DNA from: an uncultured Prevotellaceae bacterium
GTDB taxonomy: Bacteria > Bacteroidota > Bacteroidia > Bacteroidales > Bacteroidaceae
Length of the DNA: 5,429 bases
Direction of reading: 5' to 3'
Assembly (NCBI GenBank): GCA_900313845.1
Contig: OMTC01000165.1
Location: 1-5,429, forward strand
The notes below the pieces were generated by a model. That model searched no databases, was not told the DNA's origin, and saw only the letters and a program-made list of their open reading frames with translations. A program made the translations under genes and the position numbers. Below, piece by piece: positions 1-5,418 of this stretch; positions within the stretch are counted from its first letter, which is position 1, and the number at the start of each line of letters is the position of its first letter.

Positions 1-30
1 GGTATATGATAGGAAGCCGAACTCATCTTC

Positions 31-99
31 AAGTTTTAAGTTTCAGGGCACTTCGTGCTGGTTTCAAGTTTCAGGGCGCAAAGCGCCGTTTCAAGTTTC
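31..99. repeat. 7-bp-phased repeat array with two interspersed mini-hairpins
   Basis: The heptamer AAGTTTC (or AAGTTTT, TGGTTTC) recurs in phase at 31, 38, 59, 66 and, after a 1-bp slip, 93. Two 14-bp modules interrupt it and each forms a hairpin: GCAC-TTC-GTGC (48-58, extended by a G-T pair to 47-59) and GGCGC-AAA-GCGCC (75-87). The larger repeat is therefore 28 bp, then 27 bp. The stem sequences differ, but pairing is kept in both. Function is unknown. Confidence 0.75.
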
Positions 100-110
100 A
101 AGAGGTTTTA

Positions 111-223
111 AGGAAAGAAATTAGAATAATTACAATAATTATTTCAGAAATAATATGTTTTATTTGTTTTTTTACTACACATATTTTTGGTGAAATTATT
201 CTAATTATTCTAATTTCTTTCCT
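111..223. repeat. 113-bp AT-rich fold-back element (30-bp inverted repeat)
   Basis: The left arm at 111-140 begins AGGAAAGAAATTAGAATAA, and its reverse complement is at 194-223 with 29 of 30 positions matching (the single mismatch pairs 133 with 201). Inside the 53-bp centre a nested pair, AATATGT (152-158) and ACATATT (179-185), continues the fold. A competing local hairpin, ATTATTT-CAG-AAATAAT, lies at 138-154. It could be a small non-autonomous mobile element of the MITE type or a bidirectional terminator. I see no clear target-site duplication and no strong T-tract directly after the stem. Confidence 0.75.
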
Positions 224-238
224 AAATATAAATATTTA
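223..238. repeat. Small AT palindrome
   Basis: TAAATAT (223-229) and ATATTTA (232-238) form a perfect 7-bp inverted repeat around AA. It abuts the right end of the 113-bp fold-back element. AT-only palindromes this short arise easily, so function is doubtful. Confidence 0.5.
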
Positions 239-240
239 AC

Positions 241-302
241 GTTTCATGTTTCAAGCTCTAAACTCGTTAAACTTTAAACTTTAAACGTTAAACGTTAAAC
301 GC
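241..302. repeat. Heptanucleotide array (CKTTAAA) abutting the pump stop codon
   Basis: Five exact tandem heptamers of the form CGTTAAA or CTTTAAA occupy 265-299. The same 7-bp phase extends left through degenerate units (GTTTCAT, GTTTCAA, GCTCTAA) from 241. The array ends within three bases of the pump TAA at 303-305. The same word in the opposite orientation lies just upstream of the pump start (3454-3496), so the gene is bracketed by inverted copies of this repeat. Confidence 0.8.
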
Positions 303-3300
303 TTATTCATTATCATTGGGTTTCACTTCACCGCCTTGGAACCTTTCATGCAATTTCTGGAACACGATGAAGAAGACAGGAACGACGAAGAGCAGGGCTA
401 TCGTACCAACCGACATACCGCCCACCACGCCAAGGGCGAGGGCACGGTTACCATTGGCACCAGCACCTCCCTCAATGATGAGCGGAATCATACCCGCAAT
501 CATCGTGAGCACCGTCATCAAGATAGGACGAAGACGCTCCTTGCAAGCCTCGAAAGCGGCATCGCTGTGCACGGCGCTCAGAAGCGAACTCCGTAATCAG
601 GATGGCAGTCTTGGCGAGCAAGCCGATGAGCATGATGACACCCGTTTGCAGGTAGATGTTGTTGTCCATGCCAGGTAGGTGGAGCAGTGAACCTATGTAG
701 GCGCAGACAAAGGCACCCATCAGTCCGAATGGCACACTGAGCAGCACAGCCAACGGCGTGAACCACGAGTTGTAGAGCGAAGCCAAGATGAGATAGATGA
801 GAATCACACATATTATATAGATGAGGGCAGTGGTATTCGAGCCAGATGCCTCTTCCAGTTCGCGCGACATGCCGCTGTATTCGTAACTGTAGCCGTTTGG
901 CATCGTCTCTTTGAACACCTCGGCAATCACTTCATGGGCGTCTCCCTCGGTGTATCCGTTGGCAGCCTGAACAAAGCAAGTGATGCTCTGGAAGAGGTTG
1001 AAGTGCTCAACGCTCGACGTACCTACAATCTCCTTCAGCGTCACAAACTCAGAGATAGGAGCCATCTTTCCGCTGTGAACCCTCACGAAGATGTTGTTCA
1101 GCGAAGAAGGGTCGAGTCGGTATTCAGGCGAAGCACTCGCCATGATGCGATACACCTTACCAAACTGATTGAAGTTGCCTACGTAGGAACCACCGCAGTA
1201 AGCACCCAATGTCCTCAGCACGGCAGCAGGAGAAACACCTGCACGGTCGCACTGGGTGGCATCCACTTCTACCTGATACTTTGGAAAACGCTCCGAGTAG
1301 GACGTCATTGCCATACTGATTTCAGGACGCTCACCCAGTTTGGCGAGGAAGTTGTTTGCCAGCTTCGCAAATTCCGACAAGTCGCCGTCCTTCAGGTCCT
1401 GAAGCACCAGGTTGACACTGTTGTTCGAGCCATAGCCAGGCACCTGAGGCAACTGGAATGGCATCACCTGCACGTTCTTGATTTCCTTGCAGGCAAAATA
1501 CAGACGTCCGATGACCAGGTCGATGTAGTGGTTGAAGCCCTCACGCTCCTCCCATGGCTTCAGACGGATAATCATCGTGGCATAGTTCGAACCCGAGCCC
1601 GACATCATACCGTAGCCGCAGGCAGTGGCAAAGCTTTCCATCTCAGGAATATCCTTCACCTTTTCCTCCACTCTTTTCACTATCTCACGCGTCTCAAGAA
1701 GAGTCGTACCCTCAGGAGCACGGACTTCAGCCAAGATAACGCCCTGGTCCTCCTGAGGAACGAGGCCCGAAGGCAGGTTCTTCATGAAGAAGAAGAGCAG
1801 CAAGGCAGCAACACCCAGCAGACTCCATGCCAGCACAGGGCGCTTGATGAACTTCTGCACGCTCTTGGAGTACTTCTTGTAGATGGCGTTATAGCTCGTC
1901 GTATAGGCTTTCTTAGTATAGTAGGTCAGATTCTTTCGCTCGCTTTTGTTCTCGTTGAGCTTCAGCATGATGGCGCAGAGGGCAGGGCAGAGCGTCAACG
2001 CCGACACGCACGAAAGACCGACTGCCGAGGCAATGGTCACACCAAACTGCGTGAAGAACGAACCCGACGTGCCTGGCATGAATGCCACAGGGATAAACAC
2101 CGCCATGAACACGAGCGTACACGAAACCACCGCCACCGACACGTCGCTCATCGCCTCGCGGGTGGCTTGCTTGGCATCGCTGATGCCGCCTTCCATCTTC
2201 GCCATCACCGCCTCGACAACCACAATGGCGTCATCCACCACCGTACCAATTGCCAACACCAGTGCGAACAGTGTCAGGATGTTGAGGGAGAATCCAGCCA
2301 GCGAAACGATGGCGAAAGTACCCAGCAGGGAAACGATAATCGAAATCGACGGGATAATCGTAGCCTTGAAGTTCTGCAAGAAGAAGAACACCACGAGAAT
2401 CACGAGGATGATGGCAATGATGAGCGTCTCCACCACGTTGCCGATAGCCGCATAGAGGAAATCGTCGGATGTTTCCAGTTTCACGAATTCCATTCCTGCT
2501 GGCATCATCGGTTTCAGTTCCTCGTAGAGCTGGTCGATGCGGGCGTTCACCTCCGTTGCATTGGCTCCAGGAGCTTGGAACACCATGAAGATGGTACCTG
2601 GTTTGCCACCGATGTTCGAGATGAAGTTGTAGCTCATGGCACCAATCTCCACCTCAGCCACATCGCTAAGATGGAGGAGATGGCCGCTGTCGTTCGTCTT
2701 GAGCACAATGTCGTTGAACTCCTCAATGGTCTTCAACGTACCCTTGTACTCCATCGTGTATTGGTAGGAGTTGTTCGACTGAGCACCCAGGGAACCCGTG
2801 GCAGCAACGAAGCTCTGACCGCCAATGGCAGCAAACACGTCGTTTGGCTCCAAGCCATATTGTGCCATCACGTCTGGCTTCATCCAGATGCGCAGCGCAT
2901 ACGTGTTACCAAGCGACATCACATCGCCCACACCCGTGATACGCATCAGGCGTGGCTTCAGGTTGATGTCGATGTAGTTAGCCACGAAGTCATCGTCATA
3001 CTTGCCATCCACGCTCCTCAAGGCACCAATCTGCAAGATGTTGCTCTGCATCTTGAACACCTGCACACCCACTTTCGTCACCTCCGCAGGCAGCAGAGCA
3101 GTGGCACGCGTCACACGGTTCTGCACGTTCACAGCCGCGATGTCCGGGTCGGTGCCCTGCTTGAAATAAACCACGATGCTCACGTCGCCCGATGAGGATG
3201 CGGAGCTCGTCATGTAGGTCATGTCAGGCACACCGTTGATATTCTCTTCCAGTGGCTGCACCACGCTCTTCATGATGGTGTTAGCATCGGCACCCGTGTA

Positions 3301-3447
3301 ATTCGTGCTGATGCGCACCGTTGGTGGCGCGATGTTTGGGTATTGCTCGATGGGCAGCGTATTCATGCAGATATAGCCCACCAGTGCAATCACGATAGAG
3401 ATGGCACATGCCATCACATATTTATTAATGAATATGTTGTTCTTCAT
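303..3447 (-). pseudogene. RND multidrug efflux pump, inner-membrane HAE1 (AcrB/MexB-type) subunit, frameshifted near its 3' end
   Basis: This encodes the proton-driven inner-membrane transporter of a tripartite efflux pump. Translation starts at the ATG at 3447 (MKNNIFINKY) and matches the family up to residue 959. TM1 is at about 10-30, then a periplasmic pore domain, then TM2-TM6 at about 338-495. TM4 holds the relay aspartates D405 and D406 in GTVVDDAIVVVE. TM7 is at about 537-556, then a second porter domain, then TM8-TM10 at about 873-953, with the relay lysine K946 in GLLAKTAIL. After ASERR the frame breaks: the original frame adds about 32 unrelated residues and stops at 472. The true C-terminus continues in another frame from about 570 (HSDAAFEACKERLRPILMT, then TM11 and TM12) to the TAA at 303. 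Restoring about 14 nt would give about 1,052 residues, normal for the family. As read, it lacks the AcrB R971/T978 equivalents and two helices, so it is probably inactive. A sequencing or assembly error is the alternative. Family assignment is very secure; substrate is unknown. Confidence 0.93.
557..575 (-). other. Frameshifting deletion site in the pump gene
   Basis: The two reading frames of the pump meet here. Reading the minus strand, the first frame gives ..ASERRAQ and the second gives HSDAAFEAC; both read through the same bases TGCACAG. From memory of the family, 30 (MexB type) or 31 (AcrB) residues separate the TM10 lysine from the arginine of RLRPILMT. Here the pieces supply only 25 plus one base, so 14 or 17 bases are missing. 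This is not a simple homopolymer slip, and no slippery heptamer with a downstream structure is apparent. That both frames make family-like residues through TGCACAG suggests loss between two short direct repeats (inference). Confidence 0.7.
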
Positions 3448-3453
3448 TTTTAA

Positions 3454-3496
3454 ACTTCAAGTTTATCGTTTAAAGTTTAACGTTTAACGTTTAACG
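3454..3496. repeat. Heptanucleotide array (GTTTAAC) upstream of the pump start
   Basis: Three exact GTTTAAC units (3475-3495) follow GTTTAAA (3468), GTTTATC (3461) and ACTTCAA (3454), all in one 7-bp phase. The array ends seven bases before the pump start codon on the transcribed strand, so it forms the region a ribosome would meet first. It is the reverse complement of the array at 265-299. Confidence 0.8.
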
Positions 3497-3516
3497 AAGT
3501 TACACTTCTCTGCGAG

Positions 3517-3546
3517 GAAAACAACAACGGAGAAAACAACAACGGA
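3517..3546. repeat. 15-bp exact tandem duplication
   Basis: GAAAACAACAACGGA occurs at 3517-3531 and again directly after at 3532-3546. Related ACGGAAA words continue to 3577. The stretch is strongly purine/adenine-biased on the plus strand. Confidence 0.8.
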
Positions 3547-3721
3547 AAAAACGGAAACAAAACAGAAAAACGGAAAAGTATGAGTTTTAATTTTTCCTTT
3601 TTCCTATTTTTTTAATATTCTAAGTTTTTTGTTTCATCCGATGATTATCTTAAAAACAACCTATAGCTCTGCGAAGCCCAAATTTTCCGTTTTTCCGAAA
3701 AATTTCGTTATTTCCGTTGTT
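3538..3721. repeat. Imperfect ~40-bp inverted repeat in the adaptor-pump gap
   Basis: The plus-strand arm at 3538-3577 and the reverse complement of 3683-3721 both begin AACAACGGAAA, share AACG a few bases on, and end in GAAAAACGGAAAA. About three quarters of positions match when one gap is allowed. The arms flank about 105 bp of AT-rich DNA. They could form a long weak stem in the operon transcript or be remnants of an inserted element. Confidence 0.6.
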
Positions 3722-3722
3722 C

Positions 3723-3771
3723 TTCACGCTCCACGCTTCACACTCCACGCTTCTCGCTTCACGCTTCACGC
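3723..3771. repeat. Heptanucleotide array (TTCACGC), seven units
   Basis: Seven contiguous heptamers lie in perfect phase: TTCACGC (3723), TCCACGC (3730), TTCACAC (3737), TCCACGC (3744), TTCTCGC (3751), TTCACGC (3758) and TTCACGC (3765). Variation is limited mainly to positions 2, 4 and 6 of the unit. The array sits just past the GC-rich hairpins behind the adaptor gene. Confidence 0.85.
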
Positions 3772-3776
3772 TTTCC

Positions 3777-3808
3777 CTCCCCCTCGGGGGAGTTGGAGGG
3801 GGGCCTCC
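3777..3808 (-). other. GC-rich double hairpin just after the adaptor stop codon
   Basis: The adaptor TAA ends at 3810, and one base later the transcript enters two adjacent perfect stems. GGAGG/CCTCC (3795-3799 with 3804-3808) has a 4-base loop. CTCCCCC/GGGGGAG (3777-3783 with 3786-3792) has a 2-base loop, or a 4-base loop if the inner pair opens. CCCTCC at 3775-3780 could instead pair with GGAGGG at 3795-3800. No T-tract follows, so it is not a standard intrinsic terminator. It could stabilise the adaptor mRNA end or attenuate expression of the pump (inference). Confidence 0.6.
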
Positions 3809-3809
3809 C

Positions 3810-4967
3810 TTATTCTGATGGATACAGCACCTTTTGTCCCTCTTGAACGTTGTTGGCGCCTTCGGTCACAATCTTGTCACCAACTTTGAGACCCGAGTTG
3901 ACGATGACATCCTTACCGTTGCCAGTAGCGGTCGTAGTGACAGCAACAGCCATTGCCGTGCTGTCAGGCATCACCTTATAAACCAACGACTTGTTCTGCA
4001 AGCGTACTACGGCAGTCTGAGGAATCACCATCGCGCCTTTCTGCTGGAACGGAATCACCACCGTTCCCTGAATACCAGAGAACAGATGACCTTCAGGGTT
4101 AGGGAAGGAAGCCTTCGCACCCAACGAACCAGTGGCAGCATCCACCACACCCGTCATACTGGTGATGCGTCCCTTATGAGGGTATTCAGTACCATTCTTC
4201 ATGATGAAAGTCACCTCAGGAAGATTCGACATGTACTTCTCCCTGTCGGCCTTGGTGAGACCAGACGAAATCGATGCCTCGATGATAGCCTCAGTCACCG
4301 AGAACTCAGCATCCATCGTCGTGTTGCCACTGAGGATGGTGAGTTTGGAAGCAGGAGACACTTGGTCGCCAGAGCGTACAGGAATCTCACCGATGATACC
4401 CGTCACAGGAGCAGTGATGGTGCAGAAGCCAAGGTTCACCTTCGCGCGGTTCACAGCCGCTTGCGCCTGAGAGACCGAAGCCTTCGCCTGACTCACTGCA
4501 GCTTGCGCTTGGTTGTAGTTGTTCCTTGAGTTTTCCAACATGTAACTGCTCACAATCTTCTTGTCGAAAAGGTTCTTGTTGCTCTCAAATTCCAGTTTGG
4601 CACTGTTGGCTTGAGCTTGAGCAGCGGTAAGATTAGCTTGGGCAGCCTGAAGGTTAGCCTGAGCAGCTTCCACTTCGTGCTGAGCATTGCGGGAGTCAAT
4701 CACGAAAAGCGTCTGGCCCTTCTTCACTTGCTGACCCTCAGTGATGCAAATTCTCATCAACTGTCCGTTCACTTGAGGAGTGATGGTCACGTCGGATTGT
4801 CCTTTGAGCTTTGCACTGAACTTCATAGGTACCTCTACGTCCTTTTTCTCAATCGTCATCGTCTCAAACGACGAAAGAACTTCCTTAGGAATATCAAGTC
4901 CGCATGAGGTCAGAGTTCCAACCACTATGCAAAGCATGAAACACCATTTGACAGATTTCTTTTTCAT
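3810..4967 (-). CDS. RND efflux periplasmic adaptor lipoprotein (membrane fusion protein, AcrA/MexA type)
   Basis: This adaptor joins an RND pump to an outer-membrane channel in the periplasm. The 385-residue protein starts at the ATG at 4967 with a lysine-rich, hydrophobic signal peptide and a lipobox LTSC, so C22 should be lipidated. No acidic run follows the cysteine, so I infer anchoring to a membrane facing the periplasm, not surface export. The first half of the lipoyl (barrel-sandwich) domain is at about 60-92 (ITPQVNGQLMRICITEGQQV). An Ala/Gln-rich coiled-coil hairpin follows at about 95-178, then the second lipoyl half at about 184-206 (TAPVTGIIGEIPVRSGDQV). The beta-barrel (about 215-310) and membrane-proximal domain (about 315-385) are complete, and the length is normal. 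It lies upstream of the broken pump gene on the same strand, separated by 362 bp, and has a good promoter at 5037-5067. Being intact while its pump is broken is notable: it may be an orphan, or may pair with another pump. Confidence 0.95.
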   Translation of the reverse strand: MKKKSVKWCFMLCIVVGTLTSCGLDIPKEVLSSFETMTIEKKDVEVPMKFSAKLKGQSDVTITPQVNGQLMRICITEGQQVKKGQTLFVIDSRNAQHEVEAAQANLQAAQANLTAAQAQANSAKLEFESNKNLFDKKIVSSYMLENSRNNYNQAQAAVSQAKASVSQAQAAVNRAKVNLGFCTITAPVTGIIGEIPVRSGDQVSPASKLTILSGNTTMDAEFSVTEAIIEASISSGLTKADREKYMSNLPEVTFIMKNGTEYPHKGRITSMTGVVDAATGSLGAKASFPNPEGHLFSGIQGTVVIPFQQKGAMVIPQTAVVRLQNKSLVYKVMPDSTAMAVAVTTTATGNGKDVIVNSGLKVGDKIVTEGANNVQEGQKVLYPSE

Positions 4968-5036
4968 GTTAATTCTATTTTGATTTTTTTTGGTTTTTCC
5001 TTACAGTTTGCACTTCATCAAGATTTGAAAACGCTG

Positions 5037-5067
5037 CAAAGATACGAATAAGTAGATAAACAGCAAA
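5037..5067 (-). promoter_or_regulatory. Bacteroidales-type promoter of the adaptor-pump operon
   Basis: On the minus strand the sequence reads TTTG (5067-5064), exactly 19 bp, then TATCTTTG (5044-5037). This matches the known Bacteroides consensus (-33 TTTG, -7 TAnnTTTG) at every fixed base. Transcription should begin around 5031, leaving an AT-rich leader of roughly 64 nt before the adaptor ATG at 4967. The leader has no convincing Shine-Dalgarno sequence near the start, only A-rich sequence, as is common in this phylum. Confidence 0.8.
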
Positions 5068-5159
5068 AATCTTTCGTTTTTTTTGTTCCTTTATACTTGT
5101 TTTCCTATTTATACAATAGTGTTTTTCTCAAATTCAACAAAATAACCCCAACATTCAAG

Positions 5160-5222
5160 TTTGACTTCGTCGAGCTAAAGGTTGACTTCGTCGAGCTAAA
5201 GTTTGACTTCGTCGAGCTAAAG
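5160..5222. repeat. 21-bp tandem repeat, three copies
   Basis: Three contiguous 21-bp units (5160-5180, 5181-5201, 5202-5222) are identical in their last 20 bases, which begin TTGACTTCGTCGAGC. Only the first base differs (T, G, T). A decayed fourth unit appears to begin at 5223 (GTTCAAGTCGAAGC). The array lies about 93 bp upstream of the -33 element of the operon promoter. It could be a set of regulator sites, but 21 bp is also three times the 7-bp period seen in the other arrays here. Confidence 0.9.
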
Positions 5223-5360
5223 GTTCAAGTCGAAGCCGTTCGCATCGGGATGGGATTTCTTAAATGACGTGCAAGTCAAATGAACAGAGAAAGCTTGCTT
5301 ACTATGTCATGACGCAGCCGTTATTATTTAAATGTGAAAAGAAGTTAACGGAAAATTCGG

Positions 5361-5384
5361 ATGACCCAATGACCCAATGACCCA
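5361..5384. repeat. 8-bp tandem repeat ATGACCCA, three exact copies
   Basis: ATGACCCA is repeated three times without change, three bases before the -33 element of the possible rightward promoter. Unlike the other arrays its period is 8 bp. Function is unknown; it could be a variable-length tract that alters promoter activity. Confidence 0.85.
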
Positions 5385-5387
5385 AAA

Positions 5388-5418
5388 TTTGTTTTTCCAA
5401 AAGATTTGAATATCTTTA
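5388..5418 (+). promoter_or_regulatory. Possible divergent Bacteroidales-type promoter reading out of the right edge
   Basis: On the plus strand TTTG (5388-5391) is followed after exactly 19 bp by TATCTTTA (5411-5418). That differs from the Bacteroides -7 consensus TAnnTTTG only at the last base. A dyad, AAAGAT (5400-5405) and ATCTTT (5412-5417) separated by 6 bp, overlaps the -7 element and could be a regulator site. The gene it would serve lies beyond the window. AT-rich sequence can produce such matches by chance, so this is tentative. Confidence 0.4.

Larger units (their letters stand above)
1..302. other. Gene-less region downstream of the pump gene
   Basis: I see no coding signal here. 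It holds a 7-bp-phased array with two small hairpins (31-99), a 113-bp fold-back element (111-223), a small AT palindrome (223-238) and a second 7-bp array that runs up to the pump stop codon (241-302). No outer-membrane channel gene begins in this stretch, although that is a common third member of such operons. No classical hairpin-plus-T-tract terminator is obvious; the fold-back element could stop transcription. Confidence 0.7.
3448..3809. other. 362-bp repeat-filled gap between adaptor and pump genes
   Basis: Adaptor and pump genes of this family usually lie close together, whereas here 362 bp separate them. Reading in the direction of transcription, the gap holds a GC-rich double hairpin (3808-3777), a TTCACGC heptamer array (3771-3723), an imperfect inverted repeat (3721-3538) around an AT-rich centre, a 15-bp duplication (3546-3517) and a GTTTAAC heptamer array (3496-3454). 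I see no gene and no strong promoter. The pump ATG at 3447 follows A-rich sequence with no clear Shine-Dalgarno site. Confidence 0.75.

Noticed and set aside
1..26. Possible start of another minus-strand gene (ATG at 26, reading MSSASYHI off the left edge)
   Set aside because: Only eight codons are visible and no promoter or ribosome-binding signal supports it. It cannot be told from chance.
111..223. Insertion sequence
   Set aside because: There is no transposase coding capacity in 113 bp and no clear target duplication, so at most a non-autonomous element.
6..239. Plus-strand frame across the left-end repeats (77 codons)
   Set aside because: It runs through the heptamer array and both arms of the fold-back element; the translation is low-complexity and Ile-rich. 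Not a gene.
31..302. CRISPR array
   Set aside because: The repeats are 7 or 28 bp with no unique spacers of constant length, and no cas genes are present.
303..572. Separate small gene starting at the GTG at 572
   Set aside because: The 89 residues are the C-terminus of the RND pump (TM11-TM12). The GTG is an artefact of the frame break, not a plausible start.
934..3195. Long plus-strand open frame (753 codons) opposite the pump gene
   Set aside because: It is antisense to clear RND family sequence. Its translation is rich in His and Arg and resembles no folded protein I recognise. It is a by-product of codon use on the other strand.
472..3447. Programmed ribosomal frameshift joining the two pump frames
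   Set aside because: I see no slippery heptamer or stimulatory structure. A frameshift would still leave the protein about five residues short between TM10 and TM11.
3495..3525. Separate pump promoter on the minus strand (GTTG, 19 bp, TAACTTCG)
   Set aside because: Spacing is right, but both elements have a mismatch and it lies in repeat sequence. Too weak to call.
5097..5267. Short plus-strand frame with a heptapeptide repeat (VDFVELK-like, three times), starting at a TTG
   Set aside because: The 21-bp unit is a multiple of three and lacks stops, so the frame stays open by default. There is no ATG before the repeats and no ribosome-binding or promoter signal in the right place.
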